From positions 2,852,001 through 2,916,000 of the forward strand of contig NZ_CP192056.1 of NCBI RefSeq assembly GCF_050942215.1: a stretch of DNA of 64,000 nt. The letters run 5' to 3'. This document shows, one piece after another, positions 1 through 9,274 of this stretch. The notes beneath the pieces are model-generated. The model was not told the DNA's origin. It made no database searches and saw only the letters and a program-made list of their open reading frames with translations. The first letter of the stretch is position 1; every line of letters begins with the position of its first letter. The translations under genes were made by a program, and so were the position numbers. This DNA is from Sphaerimonospora sp050942215. Lineage in GTDB: Bacteria > Actinomycetota > Actinomycetes > Streptosporangiales > Streptosporangiaceae.

Positions 1-416
1 GGATGGGCCCGGTTACGGTGGGTGTGGTCGAGTGCTACGAGGTGGCGTTCGACGGCATGGTCAGGGACACCGTCGACGCCGGTGGCACCCCGCTGGTCGT
101 GCAGACGAACAACGCCAGCTACGCGCTGACCAACCTGCCGCCCCAGCAGCTCGCGATGTCGCAGCTGCGCGCGGTGGAGTTCAACCGGGCGGTGATCACG
201 GCGGCGACCACGGGGATCTCGGCGTCCGTCGCCCCGGACGGCCGGGTCGCGTGGCGTACGGGCGAGCTGGTCGCGGACATGAACGTCGTGGAAGTCCCCG
301 TCAGGACGCGGAGCACGCTCGCCGCCAGGGTGGGTGCGCTGCCGGAATGGATTTTGATATTGATTGGGGCGACTGCGACCGTGGCGGCGATTGCGAAAGC
401 GCGGAGGAACAGCTGA
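1..416 (+). CDS. lnt: Apolipoprotein N-acyltransferase, C-terminal part (cut by window edge)
   Basis: Lnt is the membrane enzyme that N-acylates the lipid-modified cysteine of lipoproteins. Only the last 138 or so codons are visible. The fragment contains the end of the CN-hydrolase domain, with the catalytic Cys in the motif VVECYEVAFD (Cys about 11 residues into the visible part) and the conserved stretch VVQTNNASY. A C-terminal transmembrane helix (LPEWILILIGATATVAAI) is followed by a basic tail. The stop codon overlaps the ATG of the next gene by one base (TGATG). In mycobacteria Lnt and Ppm1 can be one polypeptide; here they are separate but coupled. The start lies upstream of the window. 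Confidence 0.88.
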   Translation, partial: MGPVTVGVVECYEVAFDGMVRDTVDAGGTPLVVQTNNASYALTNLPPQQLAMSQLRAVEFNRAVITAATTGISASVAPDGRVAWRTGELVADMNVVEVPVRTRSTLAARVGALPEWILILIGATATVAAIAKARRNS

Positions 417-1159
417 TGGAGCAGCCTGACGGGCGAGTGCTCGTGATCGTTCCCACGTACAACGAGCGAGAGAACCTGCCCGTGATCACGCGGCGGCTGC
501 GCGAGGCGCTGCCGGACGCGGACCTGCTCGTCGCCGACGACAACAGCCCCGACGGCACCGGCGAGATCGCCGACGAGCTGGCCGAGCGGGACGACCACAT
601 CCACGTCATGCACCGGCCGGGCAAGCAGGGCCTCGGCGCGGCCTACATCGCGGGGTTCCGCTGGGGCCTGGAACAGGGCTACGACATCCTGTGCGAGATC
701 GACGCCGACGGCTCGCACCAGCCGGAGGAGCTGCCCAAGCTGATCGACGCTGTCGCCCGGGGCGCCGATCTGGCGATCGGCTCCCGGTGGGTGCCGGGTG
801 GCAAGGTCGTCAACTGGCCCCTCCGGCGCGAGCTGCTGTCGCGCGGCGCCAACGTCTACGTGCGGCTGATGCTCGGCATCCCGGTACGCGACGCCACCGC
901 CGGCTTCCGCGCCTATCGCGCCGCGACGCTGCGGAAGATCGGCCTGGACGACGTCGAGTCGCAGGGCTACTGCTTCCAGGTCGACCTCACGCTCAGGACC
1001 GTACGGAACGGCCTGCGCGTGACCGAGGTGCCGATCAGGTTCGTGGAGCGCACGGTCGGCGCCAGCAAGATGAGTGGGAACATCATGAAGGAGGCCCTGT
1101 GGCGGATCACCGTCTGGGGCGTCCAGGGCATCGACCGGCGGTTACGCCTTCGGCGATGA
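416..1159 (+). CDS. ppm1: Polyprenol-phosphate mannosyltransferase (Ppm1/DPM1 type)
   Basis: A 247-residue GT2 glycosyltransferase that moves mannose from GDP-mannose to polyprenyl phosphate, giving the donor for lipoglycan and protein mannosylation. The N-terminus VLVIVPTYNERENLP, the motif VADDNSPDGTG near residue 45 and the acidic metal-binding stretch EIDADGSHQPEE near residue 95 are diagnostic of dolichol-phosphate mannose synthases. There is no C-terminal membrane domain, so it probably relies on the preceding Lnt membrane protein for location (known for the mycobacterial pair; inference here). The ATG at 416 was chosen because it overlaps the lnt stop, although the frame stays open upstream to 32. 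Confidence 0.93.
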   Translation: MEQPDGRVLVIVPTYNERENLPVITRRLREALPDADLLVADDNSPDGTGEIADELAERDDHIHVMHRPGKQGLGAAYIAGFRWGLEQGYDILCEIDADGSHQPEELPKLIDAVARGADLAIGSRWVPGGKVVNWPLRRELLSRGANVYVRLMLGIPVRDATAGFRAYRAATLRKIGLDDVESQGYCFQVDLTLRTVRNGLRVTEVPIRFVERTVGASKMSGNIMKEALWRITVWGVQGIDRRLRLRR

Positions 1160-1227
1160 CCGGAACCACTCGGGCGGCGGCGACGTTTGACTCTGTATGT
1201 ACGGCCGCCGTGTGATTGAGGCATGAC

Positions 1228-1818
1228 ATGCTGAGAATCGGGTTGCTCCTGGCGTTCCTCGCGCTTCCCATCCTGGAGATATGGTTCCTCATCCAGGTGG
1301 GGTCGGTCATCGGCGGCTGGCAGACGGTCGGCCTGCTGATCGCCGCCGCCGTCCTGGGCGTCTGGCTGATGCGCAGGGAGGGCAGACGGACCTGGGCCGC
1401 GCTGCAGAGCGCCATAGGGTCCGGGCGGATGCCCGATCGCGAGCTGGCCGACGCCGCCCTGATCATGGGCGGCGGCGCGATGCTGCTGGCGCCCGGTTTT
1501 CTCAGCGACGTGATCGGCCTCCTCTTCATCCTGCCGCTCACCCGGCCGGTCGCCCGTCGCCGGCTGATGTGGTTCCTCGATCGGTGGATGCGCTCGCTGG
1601 CCGCGCGTTCGCCGTACGGCCCGCTGCTGGACCACACCGGCGCGTTCGGCGGCCCCGACGGCTCCGGCCCCGAGGGATTCGGCCCTGAGGGTTTCGGCCC
1701 CGGCGGATCCGGTGCTGCCGGTCGGCCGGGGGGCGGCGGGCGCGTCCGCGTGGTGCACGGCGAGGTGATCGACGACGAGGGACCGGCCGGCGGGCCGAAT
1801 CCCCCGGCGGGAAGGTGA
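1228..1818 (+). CDS. fxsA: FxsA family membrane protein
   Basis: A 196-residue integral membrane protein of the FxsA family, named for suppressing F exclusion of phage T7 when overproduced; its normal role is unclear. The conserved N-terminal region has LPILEIWFLIQVGSVIGG, then IAAAVLGVWLMRREG, and a third hydrophobic block GGGAMLLAPGFLSDVIGLL. The C-terminal third is a Gly/Pro/Phe-rich low-complexity tail (repeated GPEGFGP-like units around residues 150-175). The ATG at 1228 is preceded by GAGG at 1218-1221; an upstream TTG at 1216 lacks a ribosome-binding site. It ends just before a strong bidirectional terminator. Confidence 0.88.
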   Translation: MLRIGLLLAFLALPILEIWFLIQVGSVIGGWQTVGLLIAAAVLGVWLMRREGRRTWAALQSAIGSGRMPDRELADAALIMGGGAMLLAPGFLSDVIGLLFILPLTRPVARRRLMWFLDRWMRSLAARSPYGPLLDHTGAFGGPDGSGPEGFGPEGFGPGGSGAAGRPGGGGRVRVVHGEVIDDEGPAGGPNPPAGR

Positions 1819-1857
1819 GGCCGCGGGCCGATCGATCAGCCGGAGAGAACGCGAGAC

Positions 1858-1895
1858 GCCCCCGGTGACCGTTCGGGCGAACGGTCACCGGGGGC
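1858..1895. terminator. Bidirectional hairpin terminator between fxsA and rbpA
   Basis: A perfect 16-bp inverted repeat: arms at 1858-1873 (starting GCCCCCGGTGACC) and 1880-1895, with a 6-base loop CGGGCG. It lies between two convergent genes, so it can end both transcripts. There is no long T tract, as usual in high-GC actinobacteria. Confidence 0.85.
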
Positions 1896-1927
1896 GTGCG
1901 TCATGTCGTCATCGATCGGCGGGCTCA

Positions 1928-2272
1928 CTAGGCGCTCTTGCGGCGCTGCTCCCGCAGGATGGCCAGGCGCTCGTTCAGCACCTCTTCCAGATCCTCGATG
2001 GACCGGCGCTCGAGCAGCATGTCCCAGTGCGTCCGCGGGGGCTTGACCTTCTTCTGCTGCGGCTGCTCGCCATCGAGGCGCAGCGCGGTCGTGCCGCAGC
2101 TGCGGCACTCCCAGGTCGCGGGGATCTCAGCCTCGGCGGCGAGCGGCACGGTGGTGAGATGACCCTTGGGGCACGTGTAGGACACCTCCTGGCGCGGAGC
2201 CAGGTCGGTGTTGCGGTCGTTCTCGTAGCTGGTCGCGCCGAGTCGTGTGCCGCGAAGTGCACGCTCTCCCAT
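1928..2272 (-). CDS. rbpA: RNA polymerase-binding protein RbpA
   Basis: A 114-residue transcription factor that binds the principal sigma factor and stabilises RNA polymerase open complexes; it is found only in Actinobacteria. The zinc-ribbon ligands are Cys34, His38, Cys56 and Cys59 (TCPKGH and WECRSCG). They are followed by a basic linker (QQKKVKPPRTHWDML) and the C-terminal sigma-interacting helices ERRSIEDLEEVLNERLAILR. Length and sequence are typical of the main copy. It is transcribed alone; the roughly 120 bases upstream (2273-2394) carry its promoter region. Confidence 0.97.
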   Translation of the reverse strand: MGERALRGTRLGATSYENDRNTDLAPRQEVSYTCPKGHLTTVPLAAEAEIPATWECRSCGTTALRLDGEQPQQKKVKPPRTHWDMLLERRSIEDLEEVLNERLAILREQRRKSA

Positions 2273-2394
2273 GTTGCAAGCCTCCTGAGGTCCCCGCCTA
2301 GAGGGGTTATGTCGCCACCGCGTACAACGCCTGATACCGTTTGTGGATTCCCAGGACTGGCCTGATCCAATCCCGCGGGGTTCCGGCTCGTGGT

Positions 2395-3744
2395 CTAGAT
2401 GTGATCGGGGACCTCGTTACCGGCCTCGCGGATGGCCCGGGGAAGATTGACGATCATGAGCAGCACGAAGCCGATCACGAAGAACACGATCAGCGAGACG
2501 ATCGCGGTGCGATAGCTGTCGGTGACCTGCAGAGCCAGCGTGAGCACGAGCGAGCCGAGGAAGGCCGAGCCCTTGTCGCTGATCTGGTACAGGCTGAAGT
2601 ATTCGGCCTCCCGTCCCGGCGGGATCACCAGGGAGTACAGCGAGCGCGACAGCGCCTGGGTGCCGCCGAGGACGATCGCGATGAAGAACGCGATCGCGAA
2701 GAACTGGACCGCCGCGCCCTTCTCCAGGAAGTAGGCGACGCCCACCACGGCCGTCCAGACGACGAGGCTGGCGAGCACCGTGCGCTTGGTGCCGTACCGC
2801 AGGGCGAGCCGGCCGAGCAGGAGGGCGCCGCCGAACGCGACGAACTGCACCATGAGGATCGCCCCGATCTGCGTGCTCTTGCCCAGCCCCAGCTCGTGCT
2901 CCGCGTAGGTGGACGAGAAGCTGATCACGGTCTGCACACCGTCGTTGTAGAGCAGATAGGCGACGAGGAACAGCAGCGTGCGGGGGTAACGGCGCAGGTC
3001 GGCGATGGTACGGCCGAGCTGGCGGAGGCTGCCGGACACGGCGCGGGGGACGGTGGCGTCGTGGGCGTGGCCCGGGCGGTCGCGCAGCCGCAGCATCGGG
3101 ATGATCGCGAACATCGCCCACCACAGACCCGCCGAGGCCAGACTGATCCGTACGGCGAGGCCCTCTTCGATGCCGCCGCTCAGGTAGAGGGCGAGGTTCA
3201 GCGCGAGCAGCAGGCCGCCGCCGAGGTAGCCGAACGCCCAGCCCCGGCTGGAGACGGCGTCCCGCTCGTCCGCCTTCGCGATCTGCGGCAGGAACGAGTC
3301 GTAGGTCACCCGCGCTCCGCCGAAGGCGACGTTGGCGAGCAGGAACAGCCAGCCGCCGAGCAGGTAGCGGTCGCCGGAGACGAAGTAGAACCCGATCGTG
3401 GCCGCCGCGCCCAGATAGGCGAGGAAGCCCATGATCTGTTTCTTGCGGCCCGTGTGGTCGGCCAGGGCCCCCACGATCGGCATGGTCACGATCTGCAACA
3501 GCACCGAGAGCGTCACGATGGACGTGAAGTACGCCTTCGGCCGCAGGTCCAGCCCGAGGAAGGCGACGAATCCCTCCTCGCCGCCGGCCGCCGTGATCGC
3601 CACCGCCGTCAGGTAGGGCCCGAGGAAGACGGTCAGGGCGGTCGTCTGGAACGCCGAGTCCGCCCAGTCGTACCAGTACCAGGCGCGGTGCTCACGGCGC
3701 CGCGCCTGCGGCGACTCCTCTTCGACGACCTGGGGGGCGGTCAT
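2395..3744 (-). CDS. MFS transporter, UMF1/Atg22-like family
   Basis: A 449-residue permease with about 12 hydrophobic segments. The N-terminal signature WYWYDWADSAFQTT (from residue 22) and the loop GALADHTGRKKQIMGF are typical of the UMF1 (Atg22-like) branch of the major facilitator superfamily. Substrates of bacterial members are mostly unknown; vacuolar Atg22 exports amino acids in yeast. No neighbouring gene hints at a substrate. The ATG at 3744 follows an AGGGAGAC-type ribosome-binding site. Confidence 0.85.
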   Translation of the reverse strand: MTAPQVVEEESPQARRREHRAWYWYDWADSAFQTTALTVFLGPYLTAVAITAAGGEEGFVAFLGLDLRPKAYFTSIVTLSVLLQIVTMPIVGALADHTGRKKQIMGFLAYLGAAATIGFYFVSGDRYLLGGWLFLLANVAFGGARVTYDSFLPQIAKADERDAVSSRGWAFGYLGGGLLLALNLALYLSGGIEEGLAVRISLASAGLWWAMFAIIPMLRLRDRPGHAHDATVPRAVSGSLRQLGRTIADLRRYPRTLLFLVAYLLYNDGVQTVISFSSTYAEHELGLGKSTQIGAILMVQFVAFGGALLLGRLALRYGTKRTVLASLVVWTAVVGVAYFLEKGAAVQFFAIAFFIAIVLGGTQALSRSLYSLVIPPGREAEYFSLYQISDKGSAFLGSLVLTLALQVTDSYRTAIVSLIVFFVIGFVLLMIVNLPRAIREAGNEVPDHI

Positions 3745-3862
3745 GCTGTCTCCCTCATAAGACGATCAGGGGAAATCGAAGCCGAGGCTATCCCCGATCC
3801 CGCGCTCGCGACAGGCGGGGCGTCCCCGTCGCGTGGAGGCCGTTCGGCGGGAACTCGTGAGT

Positions 3863-6800
3863 TCACGCGAGGGGCGGGGCCGGCGGAGCGGAGAACTCCG
3901 GAAGCGAGTGCAGGTGCACCCGGCCGGTGGGAAGCGCCGCGCGAGCGAGATCGACCAGGTGATCGTGGTGGGTGAACACGATCATCTGGAACCGGCCGGC
4001 CATCCCGTCGAGCACGCGCAGCGCGGCCTGGGCGCGCCGGTCGTCGAAGGTCATGAAGATGTCGTCGACGGCGAACGGCAGCGCCCTGCCCTCCTCGGCG
4101 TACCGCTCCAGCGTGGCGAGCCGCAGCGCCAGATAGAGCTGGTCGGCCGTGGCCTCGCTGAGCTGCTCGACCCGCAGCGGCCCGCGCGCTGCGGAGCCGG
4201 CCAGCACGGTGGGGGAGTCGCCGTCGGGGTCGAGCTCCAGCCCCGTGAAGCGACCGAGGGTCAGCTCGGCGAACAGTCCTCCCGCGCGGGCGAGCACCGG
4301 GTCCTGCTGGGCGTCGCGGAACTCCTCCATCTGCCTGCGCAGGACGGTCCGGGCGATCTCCAGGCGCAGGTACTCCTCGGTGTCCTCCACCAGGGCCGCC
4401 GCCGCGGTCTCGACGTCGGCCGCGGCCTGCGCGGCGGTCGCCGACCCGTCCAGCCGGGCGAGCTCCGCCTTCTGCTCGCCCAGCCGCGTGGCCTGCTCAT
4501 CGCGCCGCGTCTCCAGGTCGGCGACGCGGGCGGCCAGCTCGGCGAGTTCCGCTTCGAGCCGGTCCGGGCCGGTCTCCTCGGCCCTGGCCAGCAGGCCGGT
4601 CAGGTCCTCGCCCTCGGCGGAGATCGTGTCGCGCACCTCTCCGAAGGTCGCCGTCAGCCGGTTGTGCTCCTCGCGGCGTCGTACGGCATCGCGCAGCTCA
4701 TCGGCGTCGGCGGCCCCGGCCGCCGTCACAAGGGCGGCCAGCTCGGCCTCCGCCCGCTCGACCGCCGCCCGGGCGGCGTCGGCGTCGGCGCGCAGCCGGT
4801 CCCGGCCGGCGGTGAGCGAGTCACGCGCCTCGGCGGCGGAGCGGTTCGCCTTGGCGTCCGCGTGCAGCCGGTCGACGAGCAGGTAACGTTCGGCCTCGTC
4901 GGCGGGGACCGTACGGCCGCAGGCCAGTGCCGTCGTACGCAGCAGCGCGTGGAACCGCTCCACCCTGGCGGTGTCCTGCTCCGACTCGTGGCCGGTCCGG
5001 GAGGCCTCGGCCACCTTGTCGGCCGCCTGCTCCAGCAGCTCCAGATCGGTGAGCGCGCCCACGGTGTCCCGGTCGGCCGGCAGTCCGGCCTGGGCGAGGG
5101 CCGGGCCCCACTCGCCGGCCCAGTCGGCCAGATCGGCCTCGTGCCCGGCCACGATCGCGGCGGCCTCGGCCAGCTCGGCGCGTTCCACCTCGACCCTTTT
5201 CTCCTGCGCGGTGCGCTCCTGGGCCGCCGTCTGCTGCTCGGCGAGCCGCTGCTGGGCGATCTCCATCAGATGGGGCAGCTCGGCCAGCACGTCATCGGCG
5301 CCCACGCCGGGCAGAGCCTCCTCGACGTCTCCCAGAAGCCCCGGCCCTCCCAGAAGATCGGTGTCCGCGGCCTCCGCGTCTCCCCTGGTCTCCGCGCCCG
5401 CCGAGGGGTCCGGCAGGCGCAGGACCTCCCGGAGCCGCCGCACATGCCGTACGGCCCGGGCGTGCTGCGCCGCGAACCGGCCGCCGGCCTCGGCGATCTC
5501 CTCCAGGGCCTCCCTGAGCCGCCTGGCGTCGTCGGCCACCGCGCCGGCGTCGCCGGGGTCGGGCGCGGGACCGGCGAATCCCTCCCACAGGCCGGTCCAC
5601 TCGGCCTCGAGCTCGGCGGCGCGCGCGTCCAGCGCTTCACGGTCCCCGCCGAGCCGGTCGAGCTCCTGCTCCGCCTTGCGGATGTCGAGCTCCAGGTGGT
5701 GCCGGGCGGTCACCCGCTGCGCGTCGCGCCGCATGCGGTCGGCCATCCGGTCGGCCCGGCCCATCGCCTCCTCGAACGCCTCGTGGAGCTCCTCGGCCCG
5801 GGCGGCGTCGCCGGCGCCCGGCGCGCGGATCGCCCGCCAGAGCTCGTCGCGTGCGGCCCTGGCGGCGGTGAGCTCCTCCTCGGTCGGCGGGGGATCGCCC
5901 CGCAGCAGCGCGTCCAGCTCCAGCCGCAGGTCCGCCAGTTCCTTCTCGGCGGCCCTGGTCCGCCCGCCGAGGTCGCGCTGGTCGCGCCGGAGCTCCGCCC
6001 GGGCCCCGGCGTGCGCGTCGAGCCGCTCGCGAGACGGCGTCGTCACCGTCGCGGCCGCCTCGACCGGGAGTTCGGGCAGGCGTAGGTCCAGCAGGATCTG
6101 CTCGGCCCGGCGCCGATGCTTCCTGCCGTCCTCGTCGGCGGTGGCCAGGAGCGTGAGCAGGTCGGCGGGGACGGCCGCGACGGCGGCACGCAGCGGCTCG
6201 GGATCTTCGGCCTGCGGCAGCTCGCTGAGCGCCTTTTCGGCCTCCTCCAGCTTGCGCCGCCGGGTCTCCAGCGCGCGGCGGCTCTGCTCCAGGCCGGTGT
6301 CGATCACGGTGCGCCGGTCGTGCAGCGTCTGCACCCGGGACCGTACGGCCTTGGGCACCCGATAGCGGGCGGTGTCCTCGACGGTCGCGTCGGGATGCAC
6401 CTGGTGCAGGAGCCGCTGCGCCTCCTCGGCGAGTCGTTTGGCCTCGCCCTCGGATCTGCCGAGCCGCAGGGCGGCGTCCTGTACGGCCTTGCGGTCCTGG
6501 AAGAGGTCCTCGATCGTGTCCGCGTGCGCCAGCAGGTCGTCGTCCACGACGAGGGCCGCCAGTTCCTCACGCGCCCGATCGAGCCCGTTCTCGGCCGCGG
6601 CCAGCCGGTCGCGCGCGCCGCCGAGCTCGTTCAGCAGGGCGGGGTGCCGTTCGGCCGTCTCGACCGGGGCGAGCACGCCCCGCCCCGACACGGCCTCGAT
6701 CTGGGCGAGGAGGTCACGGCAGCGGCGCAGCGCCGGGAGCGCCTGCCGCAGCCGGGTGAGGCGGGTGTGCGCGCCGCGCGCCTCGGCCAGCTCACGGGTG

Positions 6801-7459
6801 AGCCGGTCGAGCTCCCGCTGCGCGGACGCGGCCTCCTTCTCCAGGGTCTCGTACCGCTCCGGGCGCAGCAGGGCGGTGCGCTTGCGCTCCCTGGCCTCCT
6901 TCAGCGTGTTGATCTGGGCGTTGATCCGCGGCTTCGAGGCGGCCCGCTTGTAGAGATCGCCGATGCGCGCCTCGATCTTCTTGTGCGCGTTGGTGAGGCT
7001 GAGCCCGGACCGCGAGGCGGCCAGCGCCTGGCCCAGATCGCCCCCGCCGCTCACCAGCGCCCGGCCGCCCTGCCGCAGCTCGGCGCTGTTCAGCGCGAAC
7101 ACGGTGACGAAGGTGTGCCGGTCGACGCCGCCGAGGAGGGACAGCAGCTCCGCCTCGGGGAGCTGTGTCCCGTCGGGCCGCCGCAGCGGGGCCTTGCGGC
7201 TCTTGGTACGGACGATCTCCAGTGTCTTACCGTCGTGGGATCTGAGCCGGGCGCCCAGCCGCAGCGACGGCTTGGGATGGACGAAGTCGTACGGCGACTG
7301 CAGATCTATACCGTAAAGGAGCTGGCCCAGGGCGTATAACGCGGTGGACTTGCCCGCCTCGTTCGGCCCGTGGATCACCTGGATTCCGGCGGCGGACAGA
7401 TCGAGCGTCCGATCCGTGAACGGCCCGAAGGCCGTGAGATCCAGCCGGTCGATCCGCAT
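3863..7459 (-). CDS. SbcC/Rad50-like ATPase (YhaN type)
   Basis: A 1198-residue SMC-like ATPase, the partner of the nuclease encoded just upstream. The N-terminus MRIDRLDLTAFGPF leads into a Walker A at residues 31-39 (GPNEAGKST). A very long Ala/Glu/Arg-rich coiled-coil region (about 170-1060) follows. The C-terminal lobe has an ABC-signature-like LSEATADQLYLALRLA and Walker B LPFAVDDIFMTFDD near residue 1130, then a switch His in FTHHDHLVDLA. The pair resembles bacterial YhaO/YhaN and the Mre11-Rad50 (SbcD-SbcC) double-strand-break machinery. It starts 3 bases after the upstream stop, so it is translationally coupled. Confidence 0.88.
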   Translation of the reverse strand: MRIDRLDLTAFGPFTDRTLDLSAAGIQVIHGPNEAGKSTALYALGQLLYGIDLQSPYDFVHPKPSLRLGARLRSHDGKTLEIVRTKSRKAPLRRPDGTQLPEAELLSLLGGVDRHTFVTVFALNSAELRQGGRALVSGGGDLGQALAASRSGLSLTNAHKKIEARIGDLYKRAASKPRINAQINTLKEARERKRTALLRPERYETLEKEAASAQRELDRLTRELAEARGAHTRLTRLRQALPALRRCRDLLAQIEAVSGRGVLAPVETAERHPALLNELGGARDRLAAAENGLDRAREELAALVVDDDLLAHADTIEDLFQDRKAVQDAALRLGRSEGEAKRLAEEAQRLLHQVHPDATVEDTARYRVPKAVRSRVQTLHDRRTVIDTGLEQSRRALETRRRKLEEAEKALSELPQAEDPEPLRAAVAAVPADLLTLLATADEDGRKHRRRAEQILLDLRLPELPVEAAATVTTPSRERLDAHAGARAELRRDQRDLGGRTRAAEKELADLRLELDALLRGDPPPTEEELTAARAARDELWRAIRAPGAGDAARAEELHEAFEEAMGRADRMADRMRRDAQRVTARHHLELDIRKAEQELDRLGGDREALDARAAELEAEWTGLWEGFAGPAPDPGDAGAVADDARRLREALEEIAEAGGRFAAQHARAVRHVRRLREVLRLPDPSAGAETRGDAEAADTDLLGGPGLLGDVEEALPGVGADDVLAELPHLMEIAQQRLAEQQTAAQERTAQEKRVEVERAELAEAAAIVAGHEADLADWAGEWGPALAQAGLPADRDTVGALTDLELLEQAADKVAEASRTGHESEQDTARVERFHALLRTTALACGRTVPADEAERYLLVDRLHADAKANRSAAEARDSLTAGRDRLRADADAARAAVERAEAELAALVTAAGAADADELRDAVRRREEHNRLTATFGEVRDTISAEGEDLTGLLARAEETGPDRLEAELAELAARVADLETRRDEQATRLGEQKAELARLDGSATAAQAAADVETAAAALVEDTEEYLRLEIARTVLRRQMEEFRDAQQDPVLARAGGLFAELTLGRFTGLELDPDGDSPTVLAGSAARGPLRVEQLSEATADQLYLALRLATLERYAEEGRALPFAVDDIFMTFDDRRAQAALRVLDGMAGRFQMIVFTHHDHLVDLARAALPTGRVHLHSLPEFSAPPAPPLA

Positions 7460-7462
7460 GGC

Positions 7463-8707
7463 TCAGCCCTCCCGCACTTCGGAGATCATGGACTCCAGCA
7501 GCCCGACGGCCTCGTCGCCGATGCGGCGCAGCCACTCCGGATCGGCGGGATCAACCCGCCCCGGGCCCCTCGCCTCGTTCGGCAGCGGCCCGCTGAGCAG
7601 CGCGGTCTCCGAGACCAGCCGGCGGAACGCGTCCTCGTCGGCCCGCAGCTCCGCGGCGGTGCGGCGCAGATCGGCCAGCAGGCCTGCGGCCCCCTCGGCC
7701 GGGGCGTCCGCCGGACGGGTGGCGATCCGCACCTTCTCCACCCAGACGTCGCCGAAATCGTTGGCCAGCGCGCGGATCTCGTTGACCAGACGCTGCTGCT
7801 CGCGCCACAGCCGCAGGTGGGCGCCGCTGTGCCCGGTGAGGCTGACCCGCACGGCGCGCAGCCGCTCCCCGCCGGTGTGCTCCAGGTCTCTGAGCCGCTC
7901 GGCCACCAGGTCGACGGCCGCGTCGGCGTCAGCGGCCGCGGCCACGTCGACCTCCAGGTGCTCCCATCGGGCGACGTCGAGATCGCGATGCTCGGCCGAG
8001 GTCACCCGGAGATCGTCGACCGTGACGATGGTGCAGCCCTTCGGGCCGGTCTCGCGGGCGTGGCGGCCCTGCAGGTTGCCGGGGAAGACGATCCAGGGGT
8101 CGCGCGCCACGATCTCGCGGGTGTGCACGTGACCCAGGGCCCAGTAGTCGTACCCCTTGCCGGCGAGGTGTTCCACCGTGCAGGGGGCGTAGGTGTCGTG
8201 ACCCTCCCGCCCGGTGAGCGCGGTGTGCAGCAGGCCCACGTTGAACAGCCCGGCGCAGGGGTCGGGGTAGGCCAGCGCGAGGTTGTCGGTCACGTCGCGA
8301 TGCCCGAACCCCTGACCGTGTACGGCCAGGCCGAGGTCCTCGTCGCGGATCGTCTCGGGCCCCTCGGTCTCCAGCACGTGGACGTTGTCCGGCAGGCGCA
8401 GCCGCCGCGTCATCCGGTTCTGCGCGTCGTGGTTGCCGTACACGAGGTAGGCGGGGATGCCGGCCTCGCGCAGCAGCGACATCTGGCGGGCGAAGAACAG
8501 GCCGGTCTGGTAGTCGGGCCAGTCGCCGTCGTAGACGTCCCCGGCGAACAGCACCGCGTCGACGGACTCGGACGTGGCGAGGGCGACCAGATTCTCCAGC
8601 GCACGCCGGGATGCCGTGCGCAACTCCTCGGCGGGAGAACCCTCATAGGAGGCGAGACCGCGCAGGGGGCTGTCGATGTGAAGATCGGCGGCGTGGAGTA
8701 GCTTCAC
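7463..8707 (-). CDS. Metallophosphoesterase DNA repair exonuclease (YhaO/SbcD type)
   Basis: A 414-residue calcineurin-like nuclease. The metal-binding motifs appear in order: AADLHID (residues 7-12), FAGDVYDGD, YGNHDAQ and ALGHVHTRE. The C-terminal half resembles the capping domain of SbcD-like nucleases. I chose the GTG at 8707 because it begins exactly at the conserved VKLLHAADLH and has AGGTGA 7 bases upstream; the open frame continues a further 37 codons to 8818 without family similarity. It forms a two-gene operon with the YhaN-like ATPase (3-base gap), supporting a joint role in DNA end processing. Confidence 0.9.
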   Translation of the reverse strand: MKLLHAADLHIDSPLRGLASYEGSPAEELRTASRRALENLVALATSESVDAVLFAGDVYDGDWPDYQTGLFFARQMSLLREAGIPAYLVYGNHDAQNRMTRRLRLPDNVHVLETEGPETIRDEDLGLAVHGQGFGHRDVTDNLALAYPDPCAGLFNVGLLHTALTGREGHDTYAPCTVEHLAGKGYDYWALGHVHTREIVARDPWIVFPGNLQGRHARETGPKGCTIVTVDDLRVTSAEHRDLDVARWEHLEVDVAAAADADAAVDLVAERLRDLEHTGGERLRAVRVSLTGHSGAHLRLWREQQRLVNEIRALANDFGDVWVEKVRIATRPADAPAEGAAGLLADLRRTAAELRADEDAFRRLVSETALLSGPLPNEARGPGRVDPADPEWLRRIGDEAVGLLESMISEVREG

Positions 8708-9067
8708 AGCGGCGTCACCTGGGGTCCCTCGCTCGGCGGATGCGGCAGTTGTCCCTGATGATGACGCGCCGCGACCAGAAAAGTGATGCCAACGACCATA
8801 TACGCGGTTCGTCGGCATGGGCGGCGAAGGCGTGGACGATGCAGGTTCGGACGGTTTCTCCGGGGTGTGAGTGTGTGAGGGCGTGGGGGATCTACCTTCG
8901 TGAACGGGTAGATTGGGGACGTGCTACCCATATAGGGCGAAATAGGTACCGCTGTGGGGGTTTTCCCCCGTCCGCAGTAGAGGTTGGGAGGGCATGCTGA
9001 AAACGTCGTAAAGAACGTTCCAGCCCCTCGAGGTCGCCAGCAGGTCCCAGCCGGAAGGAAGCCGACC
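8708..9067. other. Divergent intergenic region between the nuclease pair and the DUF5999 gene
   Basis: About 360 bases without a convincing gene on either strand. It must hold the promoters for the minus-strand nuclease/ATPase operon and the plus-strand DUF5999/ATPase pair. A less GC-rich patch occurs at 8925-8970 (containing CCCATATAGGG). I see no clear operator or RNA structure. Confidence 0.6.
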
Positions 9068-9274
9068 ATGTGCCAGCACCAGCCGCCGTGTCCGTCCGCC
9101 GACGCAGCCGACCGTGATGCCGCCTACCTGGTGGCGTTCCACCCGGAGCAGGGCTGGGGTCTGCTGTGCAACGGTGTCGTGCTGTTCGAGGACTGGGGAG
9201 AGTTGCTGCCGGACGGGCGCAGCGTGCCCTCCCGCCGGCCCGCGGGTCGTGAGGTGCTGGGACGGGCGGCGTGA
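9068..9274 (+). CDS. DUF5999 family small protein
   Basis: A 68-residue actinobacterial protein of unknown function. The family start MCQHQPPCPSADAADRDAA and the core HPEQGWGLLCNGVVLFED followed by GELLPDGR are clear. The ATG at 9068 has a strong ribosome-binding site (GGAAGGAAG at 9053-9061). Cys2, His4 and Cys8 could bind metal, but that is speculation. The stop overlaps the GTG of the next gene (GTGA), so the two are translationally coupled. Confidence 0.85.
   Translation: MCQHQPPCPSADAADRDAAYLVAFHPEQGWGLLCNGVVLFEDWGELLPDGRSVPSRRPAGREVLGRAA

Noticed and set aside
3833..6085. Very long open frame opposite the YhaN-like gene
   Set aside because: High GC keeps antisense frames open. The minus-strand product has Walker motifs and coiled coils; the plus-strand frame is low-complexity Gly/Arg/Gln without domains.
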